A stretch of 60,122 nt of DNA, taken from the IMG/VR virus record IMGVR_UViG_3300046718_000378, positions 1-60,122 of that record; one strand, written 5' to 3'. The notes under the pieces are model-generated. The model searched no databases, had not been told where the DNA came from, and saw only the letters and a program-made list of their open reading frames with translations. The translations under genes were made by a program, and so were the position numbers. Source of the DNA: a virus. Shown in pieces: positions 31,465 through 39,069 of this stretch. Position 1 is the first letter of the stretch. Each line of letters starts with the position of its first letter.

Positions 31465-31493
31465 AAAATACTGCGCAAAAATCTGGCGCCGAA
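31465..31493. repeat. 29-nt repeat, copy 2 (intergenic)
   Basis: Identical to 29052-29080; begins 14 nt after the helicase stop, just upstream of a promoter. Flanks add TTTCG...CGAAA dyad symmetry. Confidence 0.9.
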
Positions 31494-31513
31494 ACGAGTT
31501 TGCAAAAACCAGA

Positions 31514-31542
31514 TTGACCCCACGCACCCGGCATGGTCTGAT
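31514..31542 (+). promoter_or_regulatory. Sigma70-type promoter of ssDNA-binding gene
   Basis: TTGACC, 17-bp spacer, TCTGAT; 41 nt leader with CAGGAGTACAGCAC before the ATG at 31584. Confidence 0.7.
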
Positions 31543-31583
31543 TAGCAAGTCACCGCAACCAAGCAGTCGCAGGAGTACAGCAC

Positions 31584-32249
31584 ATGGCATTCGGAATGAG
31601 CAACGCAACGTCGTCGGAAAAGTACAATCGTGAGAAGCTTTCGCCCGGCGAGCATATATGCCGGGTTCGCGATGTCCGCGAAAACAACGGGTTCAAGGGG
31701 GAAGGCTTCTTCGTAGATTTCGAGGTGGTGTCGGGACCCAGTGGCGCCGGCTTCCAGAGCGCGTACATCGTGTACCCCAAGAAGGCGCGCGGCAACGACA
31801 AGATGACCGAGGAGCAGGCGTTCGCCCGCGAGCTCGGCAAGATCCAGCGCGCGGTCGCTGCGTGCTCGGGCCTCACCGCCAAGCAGCAGGGCGAGATCAA
31901 CGACGCGCGCTACCAGGCCGCCATCGCGCGCCCCGTATCGCCGCTCAAAGGTCGGCTCATCGTGGTGAACGCAGTGCGCCACGTCAACGTGAAGAAGGAA
32001 GAGACCGTGTACTACGAGCTCTCCCCGCACTTCGGTGACGTGTCCGCCTCCGTTCCCGCAGCAGCGCCGGCCAACACCAACGCGCCAGCGAAGCCCGGCC
32101 CGGCGCTGCCCGTCAAGGCAGCCAAGCCCGCGTTCGTGGACGCCATGCTCGCTGCCGGCTACGTCCTGCACGAGGAGAATGCGGACTACTGCCACAACGG
32201 CGTCGAAGTGATCGAGCTCAGCGAGCTCCGCACGCGCCTCGGCTACTAG
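31584..32249 (+). CDS. ssDNA-binding-like protein (DUF669-type)
   Basis: 221 aa. N-terminal OB-fold-like domain (GEHICRVRDVRENNGFKGEG, FFVDFEVVSGPS, YIVYPKKARGNDKM) as in phage DUF669 proteins thought to bind single-stranded DNA. After an Ala/Pro linker the C-terminal part is a small separate domain (FVDAMLAAGYVLHEENADYC). Its own promoter and Shine-Dalgarno fit high expression. It sits between helicase and nucleotide genes. Confidence 0.6.
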   Translation: MAFGMSNATSSEKYNREKLSPGEHICRVRDVRENNGFKGEGFFVDFEVVSGPSGAGFQSAYIVYPKKARGNDKMTEEQAFARELGKIQRAVAACSGLTAKQQGEINDARYQAAIARPVSPLKGRLIVVNAVRHVNVKKEETVYYELSPHFGDVSASVPAAAPANTNAPAKPGPALPVKAAKPAFVDAMLAAGYVLHEENADYCHNGVEVIELSELRTRLGY

Positions 32250-32276
32250 TCCCGGCTGCCGACTACGGTCGGCCGT

Positions 32277-32346
32277 CTCAATCTGTGCCGCTTCAGCGCG
32301 CTAACGCAGCGGGCGAGGAGACGCCCGTGAAGCGGCACAGATTGAG
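32277..32346 (+). other. Perfect 19-bp inverted repeat
   Basis: 32277-32295 and 32328-32346 are exact reverse complements (arm core AATCTGTGCCGCTTCA). The 32-nt loop holds a second small hairpin GGGCG-AGGAGA-CGCCC. No T-run, so not a standard terminator. In RNA it would be very stable and stands 29 nt before a start codon. Confidence 0.9.
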
Positions 32347-32375
32347 GCGTAGCCTTGCGCCTTACAGGAGTACCA

Positions 32376-32657
32376 ATGTCAATCGTCCGCACCATCGCCC
32401 GTTCAATCGACCGCACCGACCACCGCCTGGCCCTGCTTGGCGAGCGCAACGTGCTCCCCAGCACCAGCAACTTCCGCGCCGCGCTGGCCGGCAACGGGTC
32501 GGCAGGACTCCGCAAGCGCGCGGCGAAGGCGGCGGCCCACTACGACCGCAAGGCGACGCTGGACAGCAAGCCGTTGCTAACCAAGCAGCAGGTCCGTCAG
32601 CTGGAGCTCCACATCGCGAAGCTTGAAGCCGCCCACCGTGCCGAGGTGTCCAAGTGA
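32376..32657 (+). CDS. 93-aa basic protein
   Basis: MSIVRTIARSIDRTDHRLAL, helical, Lys/Arg-rich middle, C-terminal helix LHIAKLEAAHRAEVSK. Leader CAGGAGTACCA. Unknown; basic character allows nucleic-acid binding. Confidence 0.6.
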   Translation: MSIVRTIARSIDRTDHRLALLGERNVLPSTSNFRAALAGNGSAGLRKRAAKAAAHYDRKATLDSKPLLTKQQVRQLELHIAKLEAAHRAEVSK

Positions 32658-33169
32658 AATCCGTTGACCGCTTCCAGCTGATGACCGAGCGCTTCATGCT
32701 CAACCTGACGCGCGGCGCCATCATCCCCGAAGACACCTGCGCGCTCGGCCTGGCCGGCGAAGTGGGCGAAGTCTGTGCCTTACTGGCCGCCAAGCCTGCC
32801 GACGCAGCCATGGTCTTGGAGCTTGGCGACGTGCTGTGGTACATCACAGCGCTTGCTTGGCACTACGACTGCAAGCTTGCCGATCTGATTGCCGATGCCG
32901 GCGACCACTACCGCGCCGACACCGCCAACGCTGTGCTGTCCTTGGTCGCCCACACCGGCGCCGTTTGCGACATCATCAAGAAGACCCAGTGGCACGGCAA
33001 GGAGCCCAACCAAGGCGCCGTACTTGCCGGTCTGCGAGACGCAGTGGCGGCCATCCGAGTGCTGGCGTACCGCCACGGTGCGACGCTGGACCTGGTCATG
33101 GACGCGAACATAGCGAAGCTCCGGGCGCGGTATCCTGCAGGGTTCGTAGAAGGCGGGGGAGTGCGATGA
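32654..33169 (+). CDS. MazG-like nucleotide pyrophosphohydrolase
   Basis: 171 aa. MazG signature: ALGLAGEVGEVCALLAAK (about 30-47) and VLELGDVLWYITALA (about 55-69), supplying the EExxE/ExxD metal ligands. A second helical repeat region follows (LVAHTGAVCDIIKKTQWHGK). It would hydrolyse NTPs or dNTPs to monophosphates, clearing ppGpp-like or modified nucleotides. Start overlaps the previous stop. Confidence 0.75.
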   Translation: MKSVDRFQLMTERFMLNLTRGAIIPEDTCALGLAGEVGEVCALLAAKPADAAMVLELGDVLWYITALAWHYDCKLADLIADAGDHYRADTANAVLSLVAHTGAVCDIIKKTQWHGKEPNQGAVLAGLRDAVAAIRVLAYRHGATLDLVMDANIAKLRARYPAGFVEGGGVR

Positions 33170-33306
33170 ACCCAGGCGACGTTGTGCAGCTGCCAGACGG
33201 CCGCACCGGATACTTCCAGACCAAGAACAAGGACGGCACCGCGGACGTACTGGTCCGCATTACGGTCCCAGCAACCGACGCCAAGAAGTTGAAGGCAGTC
33301 CGATGA
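33166..33306 (+). CDS. 46-aa protein
   Basis: MNPGDVVQLPDGRTGYFQTK, a compact SH3-like/KOW-like beta pattern. Start and stop overlap both neighbours (ATGA), so it is part of a fully coupled operon. Confidence 0.6.
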   Translation: MNPGDVVQLPDGRTGYFQTKNKDGTADVLVRITVPATDAKKLKAVR

Positions 33307-34736
33307 CCAAGCGCTACCTCATAACCACTGCAGTAAATGAGACCCGCGTACACACCGGCTTCTGGGGTGCGCTCAAGACGTACGCCCGCGAGCAAGGCGC
33401 AGAGCTCTTGGTCGTGGCGGCCATGTACAAGAACCCCACCGCCAAGCGTGGCAAGGCCAAGCGCCTCGCTGAGTCGGTGTACGCCAAGCAGGTGGTGCCC
33501 TACTTGACGCGCGACACCATCCGCCTCGGCCGCAACCTGACGCTGTTCGCAGACGTCCCGGTGCAGCCTACGGCATCGAGCCCCACCAGCGGGTTCGAGG
33601 TCTTGTGCGCGGGCACGTCCGCCATCATAGGCCACGTCAAGCGCGCCATGACCGTGGTGCCCACCGAGACCCGCTCGCCCAGAGTCATCTGGTCCACGGG
33701 TGCGTGCACCCTGGCGAAGTATTCCAAATCCCGCGCCGGTGCGCGGGCCAAGCGCCACCACGCGCTCGGTGCCGTGGTGGTCGAGTGCGAGCGCGGCGGA
33801 GACTTCTACGTCCGCCACGTCTCGGGCAACCACGATGGCTCGTTCACAGACCTAGACCGCGTGTATACGGCTACCGGCTCCAGGCCGGCCCCGTCCGCGC
33901 TGTCCGTAGTCCTGGGCGATGTCCACGTAGGGCACGAGGACGAGGCCGTTCTGGAGGCGTCTGAAGCGCTCGTAGACCTACTCAAGCCTAAGCACTTGGT
34001 GCTGCATGACGTGCTGGACATGTCGTCTCGTAGCCACCACCGCCAAGGTGAGCGCGACCGCTACGACGGGCGCTTCGACACGGTTGAAGCCGAAGTCAAG
34101 GCGAACGCCGCCATGCTCACGCGCTTCGCACATTGGGACTGCGGCCAAGTGGACGTCGTAAGGTCCAACCATGACGAACACCTGACGCGCTGGCTCCAGG
34201 AGTTCCGCCCGGACCAGGACATCGTCAACGTGCCGTACTGGCACCGGCTCAAGGCGCGGGTGTACGACCACCGTGAAGAGCACGGGTCATGGCCTAACGA
34301 GTTCGAGATGGAAATGCGCCGGCTGGAGGTGCCCTATTACGTAAAGTTCCTCAGCCGCGAAGACTCCCTTCGGGTAGGCAACGTGGAGCACTCCTTCCAC
34401 GGGGATGACGGCGTTAACGGGTCACGCGGGTCCATCCTTGGCTACACCAAGCTGGGCGCCAAGGTTACTATCGGCCACTCGCACACCCCCGGCATCCGGG
34501 ACGGTGTGTTCCAGACGGGCGTCACCGGGTCACGGCGAATGGGCTACAACCGTCGCCCCAGCACCTGGCTGAACGCGCACGTAGTCCTCCACGCAGACGG
34601 CAAACGGCAGCTGGTTGTGATCATCAACGGGAAGTTTCGAGGCACCCCATGTCAATCTGCACGTACACGCGCCACCACGGTCACTACTATTGCCAAGACA
34701 ACGCGGCGTGCCACGCCGGCCCGGAGAGCAGCATGA
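33303..34736 (+). CDS. Calcineurin-like metallophosphoesterase
   Basis: 477 aa. The phosphoesterase domain has GDVHVGHED (205-213), RSNHDEHLTRW (about 282-292) and IGHSHTPGI (about 393-401), the metal ligands of the superfamily. The 200-aa N-terminal region is not recognised. The domain order resembles T5 A1-type pre-early proteins, but that comparison is from memory. Likely a nuclease or nucleotide phosphatase. The C-terminal 30 aa are low-complexity and overlap the next gene, so an earlier natural end is possible. Confidence 0.75.
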   Translation: MTKRYLITTAVNETRVHTGFWGALKTYAREQGAELLVVAAMYKNPTAKRGKAKRLAESVYAKQVVPYLTRDTIRLGRNLTLFADVPVQPTASSPTSGFEVLCAGTSAIIGHVKRAMTVVPTETRSPRVIWSTGACTLAKYSKSRAGARAKRHHALGAVVVECERGGDFYVRHVSGNHDGSFTDLDRVYTATGSRPAPSALSVVLGDVHVGHEDEAVLEASEALVDLLKPKHLVLHDVLDMSSRSHHRQGERDRYDGRFDTVEAEVKANAAMLTRFAHWDCGQVDVVRSNHDEHLTRWLQEFRPDQDIVNVPYWHRLKARVYDHREEHGSWPNEFEMEMRRLEVPYYVKFLSREDSLRVGNVEHSFHGDDGVNGSRGSILGYTKLGAKVTIGHSHTPGIRDGVFQTGVTGSRRMGYNRRPSTWLNAHVVLHADGKRQLVVIINGKFRGTPCQSARTRATTVTTIAKTTRRATPARRAA

Positions 34737-35233
34737 CTAAGAAGAAGACTGCAAAGGTGTTCGGCATCGGTGACCACGTGCGCGTGCTGCCTGCGCACGA
34801 GGATGACCGGGAGGTGGGTTTCGGGATTGTGGTCAAGAAGGGCCACGATGACGGCTGGCTCATCCAGCTGGACAAGAGCGCCGCGGGATACCTCACCTGG
34901 TCCGACCCTGCCCACACCGAGCTCTTGTACAGCGCAGCAGGCGCTGAAGTTGAGGCGCCTGCTGCCAGCGAAGCCACGCCTACCCAGGCCGCCATCGTCG
35001 CCGTGTGCGACGGGCTCAAGGAGTTACTGCTCGAGAAGAACCGTGCCTACGGGAACAGCGCGCTCGACCCCGTGCGCATCTTCTCCAAGGCGTCGGCCGA
35101 GGAGCAGCTGCTGGTCCGCATCGACGACAAGCTGTCCCGGCTGGTGCGCGGGCACGAGTACCCCGGCGATGACACAATCAAAGACCTCGCTGGCTACCTC
35201 GTGTTGTTGCTGGTGGGCCGGAGCAAGCCGTGA
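34733..35233 (+). CDS. DUF1599/Nmad1-type nucleotide-associated protein
   Basis: 166 aa. N-terminal beta-barrel-like part (GDHVRVLPAHEDDREVGFGI); C-terminal all-alpha domain with the family pattern KNRAYGNSALDPVRIF, VRIDDKLSRLVRG and DDTIKDLAGYLVLLL. This domain, a MazG relative, is found with modified-nucleotide systems. The ATG at 34733 follows GGAGAGCAGC and overlaps the stop upstream; an in-frame ATG at 34649 would add a Cys/His-rich 28 aa. Confidence 0.7.
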   Translation: MTKKKTAKVFGIGDHVRVLPAHEDDREVGFGIVVKKGHDDGWLIQLDKSAAGYLTWSDPAHTELLYSAAGAEVEAPAASEATPTQAAIVAVCDGLKELLLEKNRAYGNSALDPVRIFSKASAEEQLLVRIDDKLSRLVRGHEYPGDDTIKDLAGYLVLLLVGRSKP

Positions 35234-35670
35234 CAATCCGCCTACGCCAGACCGAAGACACCGACACCATCATAGAGCTCAACGCTGAAATCTTCCCGTT
35301 CGACGGGGGCATCTCGGTGGAAGAGCTCGACGAGTCCACGTGGTGGGTGGCCGAGGTCGACGGCGAGCTGGCGGGGTTCGGCGGGGTGCAGCTGCTGGAC
35401 GGCAAGGCGTACATGGCGCGTGCGGGAGTGCGCAAGCAGTTCCGTGGCGCCGGCATCCAGCAGCGGCTTATCCGGGTGCGTGCGGCGTACGCCAAGCGCG
35501 CCGGCAAGGCACGCATCTACACGTACGTCTGGGTTGGCAACCTGGCGTCCACCCGGTCGCTGCTTCGGTGCGGGTTCGTACCGTACCACTGGGAGCGTTC
35601 CGAGACGTCACCAGGTCACGAACAAACTTTCGTCTACTACGAGCGGAAGCTGTTGACGAAGGCTGCTTAA
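35230..35670 (+). CDS. GNAT N-acetyltransferase
   Basis: 146 aa, full GNAT domain: WVAEVDGELAGFGGVQ (beta2-beta3), the acetyl-CoA loop ARAGVRKQFRGAGIQQRLIR, then YVWVGNLASTRSLLRCGFVP. Acetylates an amine of an unknown substrate, perhaps a host protein. GTG start coupled to the previous gene. Confidence 0.85.
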   Translation: MTIRLRQTEDTDTIIELNAEIFPFDGGISVEELDESTWWVAEVDGELAGFGGVQLLDGKAYMARAGVRKQFRGAGIQQRLIRVRAAYAKRAGKARIYTYVWVGNLASTRSLLRCGFVPYHWERSETSPGHEQTFVYYERKLLTKAA

Positions 35671-35682
35671 ACCACCCATCAT
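35653..35682 (+). promoter_or_regulatory. Leaderless promoter
   Basis: TTGACG, 18-bp spacer, CATCAT, GGGTAC, ATG at 35689 (6 nt). Confidence 0.65.
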
Positions 35683-35688
35683 GGGTAC

Positions 35689-35856
35689 ATGTTTAAGTTG
35701 TTGCTCATCAGGTTGCTCTCACAGATAGCCCCCAAGCGCCGCCCGCCCGTCGACTACTGCAGAGATGCCCTGGTCGACAAGTGCCTGGAGCTCCAGCGCC
35801 GCGTCAACCAGCTGGAACGTATAGTGCGCGAGCTCGACCCAGGGGCGGCACTGTGA
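35689..35856 (+). CDS. 55-aa protein with hydrophobic N-terminus
   Basis: MFKLLLIRLLSQIAPKRRPP, then a coiled-coil-like helix (DKCLELQRRVNQLERIVREL). No Shine-Dalgarno; the leaderless promoter sets the start. Possibly membrane-associated, spanin-like in design but tiny. Confidence 0.6.
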   Translation: MFKLLLIRLLSQIAPKRRPPVDYCRDALVDKCLELQRRVNQLERIVRELDPGAAL

Positions 35857-36056
35857 TCCCGTCGTTCATCAAACGCAGCTGGGCCTCGTACGCTGACCGG
35901 CTTGTGGGGCAGGCGCGCGAGCTGCAGAGCATCGGCCTGCTGCCCAGGCAGCACGCACGCTACATGGCACAGGACCCGGTATACCAGGCAGGCGGCGCTA
36001 GATGGTCTGTCTACCAGACAGAGCTGCTCCGGTCTAAGGGCAGGGGGCGCGCGTGA
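35853..36056 (+). CDS. 67-aa protein
   Basis: MIPSFIKRSWASYADRLVGQ, helical, ends LLRSKGRGRA. GTG start overlapping the previous stop; stop overlaps the polymerase GTG. Unknown. Confidence 0.6.
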   Translation: MIPSFIKRSWASYADRLVGQARELQSIGLLPRQHARYMAQDPVYQAGGARWSVYQTELLRSKGRGRA

Positions 36057-37300
36057 CGCACTATCTTTTTTGGGACGTAGAGACGTTACTAATCCAGCCG
36101 GGCATGACGGCCCCGCCGATCGTCTGCATGTCGTACGCACTCGACAACGGCCCGGCACAGCTGGTGCATGCACGCGACCCGCGCATGGCAGCACTGCTCG
36201 CATGGGGGCTGCAGACCCCAGGCGTGGTGCTCGTAGCCCAAAACGCGGCCTTTGAAGCCGTGTGCACGATAGCGTTCCGCCCGGACTGGGCTGCGCTCGT
36301 AGCCGCCAAGATCGACGCAGGCGAGTGGCGCTGCACGATGCTGCGCGAGAAGCTGCTGCGTATCGGCAAGGGCGACCACCGCGAAGGCTTCGGCCTACAG
36401 GAGTGCCTGCACGCCCACCGGCTGGACATCCTGCTGGACAAGGAAGGCCCCGAGCGGTTGCGGTATGGCACGCTCTGGCACCTACCTGTAGCGGAGTGGC
36501 CGGCGCCGGCCGTCAAGTACGCGCTCGAAGACATCGCGGTGCGCGAGCTCTACCACGCCCAGGCTGCCCAAGGCGCCGAATACTTCGTGAACGAGCGCGA
36601 GCAGATGCAGAACGCCGTCTACCTCGCGTCCACGTCGGCCTGGGGTTTCGCCACTGACGGGGCCACGGCTGCGGTGCTGGTCGAGGAGACCAAGGTCCGC
36701 CTTGAAGAGTACAAGCAAGAGCTCTTGCGCGCGGACCCGCCGCTACTCCGCTACGAGGTCACCAAGGGCGTGCCGCACCCCGTGCGCAACACCAAGGTCG
36801 CCCAGGACCGTATCGTCGCCGCCTACACCAAGCTCGGCCGTGAGCCCCCGCGGGGCGACGTGTCGCCCACGATGCTGATGAAGGCGTACGCCGATGCCGG
36901 CGTGCCGGGGTCGCCCACGTGGACCAAGGAACAGAAGAAGCGGGTCAAGGTCACGGCGAAGATGATCCAAGAAGCCATCGAAGACGGCTGCGATCCTGCC
37001 GCACTGGTCGGTAACATCTCGTGCGACAAGGACTCGTGCCTGCTGTCACGCGACCCGCTGCTGCTCGCCTACTCGGCCTACGGCCAGGCAGACGGCCTGC
37101 TCGGCAAGGCCCGCCGCCCGCTGCGTGCAGCCGAGGCAGGCAAACCCATCCAGCCGTTCTACAACCCCATCGTAAACACTGGGCGCACGTCGGTGTCGCA
37201 AGGTGAAGACCCGGACGACGGCGAAGCCTGGACTACGTACGGTGCACAGGTGCAAAACCTGCCACGCGCAGGCGAGATTGTGGAGTCAGCAGATGTCTAA
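36053..37300 (+). CDS. DNA polymerase family A, part 1 (exonuclease and thumb)
   Basis: 415 aa. DEDD-type 3'-5' exonuclease: FWDVETLL (Asp8, Glu10), VAQNAAFEAV (about 62-71), and KYALEDIAVRELY. The second half reaches the polymerase motif NTGRTSVSQGEDPDDGEAW and ends just after VQNLPRAG, immediately before where motif A should follow. The chain stops there; motif A, B and C are in the next, overlapping gene. GTG start, coupled upstream. Confidence 0.88.
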   Translation: MTHYLFWDVETLLIQPGMTAPPIVCMSYALDNGPAQLVHARDPRMAALLAWGLQTPGVVLVAQNAAFEAVCTIAFRPDWAALVAAKIDAGEWRCTMLREKLLRIGKGDHREGFGLQECLHAHRLDILLDKEGPERLRYGTLWHLPVAEWPAPAVKYALEDIAVRELYHAQAAQGAEYFVNEREQMQNAVYLASTSAWGFATDGATAAVLVEETKVRLEEYKQELLRADPPLLRYEVTKGVPHPVRNTKVAQDRIVAAYTKLGREPPRGDVSPTMLMKAYADAGVPGSPTWTKEQKKRVKVTAKMIQEAIEDGCDPAALVGNISCDKDSCLLSRDPLLLAYSAYGQADGLLGKARRPLRAAEAGKPIQPFYNPIVNTGRTSVSQGEDPDDGEAWTTYGAQVQNLPRAGEIVESADV

Positions 37301-38234
37301 AATCGTGAAGCTGGGGATACGTGAGCAGTTCGTCGCCCGCGCCGGCCACGCGCTGGTGTCCGTGGACTTTGATTCCTTTGAGCTCCGCACATGGGCGCAG
37401 TGCTGCCTGTGGATTCTGAAGTACAGCGAGCTCGCCAACATCCTGAACAACCCGAAGCGCTGCCCCCACGTGGAGATGGGCACGTACCTACGCAACCAGC
37501 TGGGCACCGGCGACTGGGCCACCAAGTACGCATGGGGGTACGGACTCAAGGGCAAGGAGCGGTTGAAGTTGCGCGGTCTCGCAAAGGGACCTAACTTCGG
37601 CTTGCCAGGCGGCATGGGGGCTGCACGCCTGCAGGACTATTGCTACTCCAACTACGCGGAGGAGCTCACACTGGAGCAGGCCCAGCTAGCGTGTCGCGTC
37701 TGGCGCGAGATCTACCCAGAAGCCCAGCCGTACCTGGACTGGGTGTCAGAGCAGGTGGGCAAGAAGCGCGGCTCGCGCAGCACCATCGAGCAGTTCGTCA
37801 GCAAGCGCCTACGAGGCGACGTGGGGTTCACGGACGCGTCGAACGGGTACTTCCAAGGGCTCGCTGCCGACGCCGCCAAGGCGGCCGGCTGGGCGCTCTG
37901 GAAGGAGGCGTACGTGAACAAGGCGTCCCCGCTGTACGGCTGCAGGCCGCTCGCCTTCATCCATGACGAGCACATCTTCGAAATCCCGCTGGACCGACTG
38001 CACGAAGCGGCCTACCACATGGCGAAGGTGCAGCAGGCGGCGGCCCAGGCGTACTGCCCGGACGTGGCCATTACTTGTGGCCCGGCAGCGATGTACCGCT
38101 GGTCGAAGTCAGGCGGAGACCCCGTGCACAACAAAGCAGGCGAGCTCATCTGTTTCGAGGAAGCCCCCGGCTACACTGGTGCCCCGCCGCCAGCGTGTAA
38201 CCTCGCCAACTGGGAACGTCGAAAGGCTGCATAG
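37293..38234 (+). CDS. DNA polymerase family A, part 2 (palm and fingers)
   Basis: 313 aa. Motif A VSVDFDSFELRTWAQ (23-37), motif B RGLAKGPNFGLPGGMG (94-109), motif C FIHDEHIFEI (222-231), all catalytic residues present. It begins with MSKIVKLGIREQF inside the end of part 1 (8-bp overlap, +1 frame) with a GGAG Shine-Dalgarno 8 nt before the ATG, so it can be translated on its own. Together the two chains make one replicative polymerase. Confidence 0.88.
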   Translation: MSKIVKLGIREQFVARAGHALVSVDFDSFELRTWAQCCLWILKYSELANILNNPKRCPHVEMGTYLRNQLGTGDWATKYAWGYGLKGKERLKLRGLAKGPNFGLPGGMGAARLQDYCYSNYAEELTLEQAQLACRVWREIYPEAQPYLDWVSEQVGKKRGSRSTIEQFVSKRLRGDVGFTDASNGYFQGLAADAAKAAGWALWKEAYVNKASPLYGCRPLAFIHDEHIFEIPLDRLHEAAYHMAKVQQAAAQAYCPDVAITCGPAAMYRWSKSGGDPVHNKAGELICFEEAPGYTGAPPPACNLANWERRKAA

Positions 38235-38237
38235 TGG

Positions 38238-38267
38238 TTGCGCCCGTAGCCCGTCGTGACGCACGAT
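38238..38267 (+). promoter_or_regulatory. Leaderless promoter
   Basis: TTGCGC, 18-bp spacer, CACGAT, GGGTGG, ATG at 38274 (6 nt). Confidence 0.65.
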
Positions 38268-38273
38268 GGGTGG

Positions 38274-38474
38274 ATGAAGTACGCCGTTATATGCCGCCAA
38301 CCCCGAGACCCGAACGCCGAGACGATCATGCTCGGCCGAGTGTTCGATGACATCACCACCGCCCGCTTCGTTGCAGCCCGGCTTAGGTCGGACTTCACGG
38401 ACGTGGAGCTGGTAGCCGTCGACCACACGGACCAAATCACCTGGCGCACCCAGTCCATGCCGCGTGGCGTATGA
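38274..38474 (+). CDS. 66-aa protein
   Basis: MKYAVICRQPRDPNAETIML, beta-alpha-beta (ARFVAARLRSDFTDVELVAV). The ATG at 38274 is chosen from the promoter; a GTG at 38256 is in frame. Coupled to the RuvC-like gene by ATGA overlap. Confidence 0.6.
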   Translation: MKYAVICRQPRDPNAETIMLGRVFDDITTARFVAARLRSDFTDVELVAVDHTDQITWRTQSMPRGV

Positions 38475-39067
38475 CTGCGCTGCTAGCCATAGACCCCGGC
38501 GCGTGCGCAGGCTGGGCGTGGTTCGAGGACGGCGTGCTCGTCCGGTGCGGGTTGTCGCGGACCAAAGGGAAGACCCCCGTCGCCCGCATCAAAGACCACC
38601 GCTGCCGACTCCAGGTGGAGCTGGAGCGTGCCAGCACCATCGCCGTGGAGCGCGCCACCTACCGTGGTGGGCGCAAGGGCGCAGCGCGCGCTATGACCCC
38701 GGCGCAGCTGGCGGACTTCAACCTGGTGGCCGGCGCGCTGTGCGTAGGGCTGCAGGCGGACCCCGTGCTCTACACGCCGGACGAGTGGAAGGGCAAGGTG
38801 CCGAAGGACACCCACCAGCCCCGCATCTGGGCCGCGTTGACCGCCGACGAACGCGCGCTGTTGGAAGCCGTGCAGCCGCCGTCCCTGCGCAACAACGCCG
38901 TGGACGCCGTGGGCATCGGGCTGTTCCACCTCGGTCGCCTGCAACGCAAGCCGGTGACGAAAGCGCCTGCCGTCCGTAAGCCGGCACGCAAGACCAAACG
39001 AAAGACCACCACGAAGCCAGCGCGCAAGGGCAAGCTGGTGTTGTTCTCGATGAAGAAGGCGGCCTAG
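38471..39067 (+). CDS. RuvC-like Holliday junction resolvase
   Basis: 198 aa. RNase-H/RuvC fold: Asp8 in LLAIDPGACAGWAWF, an acidic Glu in IAVERATYRGG, and NNAVDAVGIGLFHLGR with the last acidic ligand. A very basic C-terminal tail (about 155-195, Lys/Arg) for DNA binding. It should cut branched DNA before packaging. Confidence 0.8.
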   Translation: MTALLAIDPGACAGWAWFEDGVLVRCGLSRTKGKTPVARIKDHRCRLQVELERASTIAVERATYRGGRKGAARAMTPAQLADFNLVAGALCVGLQADPVLYTPDEWKGKVPKDTHQPRIWAALTADERALLEAVQPPSLRNNAVDAVGIGLFHLGRLQRKPVTKAPAVRKPARKTKRKTTTKPARKGKLVLFSMKKAA

Positions 39068-39069
39068 CG

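Noticed and set aside
34649-34732. Upstream start for the DUF1599 gene adding a Cys/His-rich 28 aa
   Set aside because: Would overlap the phosphoesterase gene by 88 bp; the ATG at 34733 has a better Shine-Dalgarno and a normal ATGA overlap. Not fully excluded.
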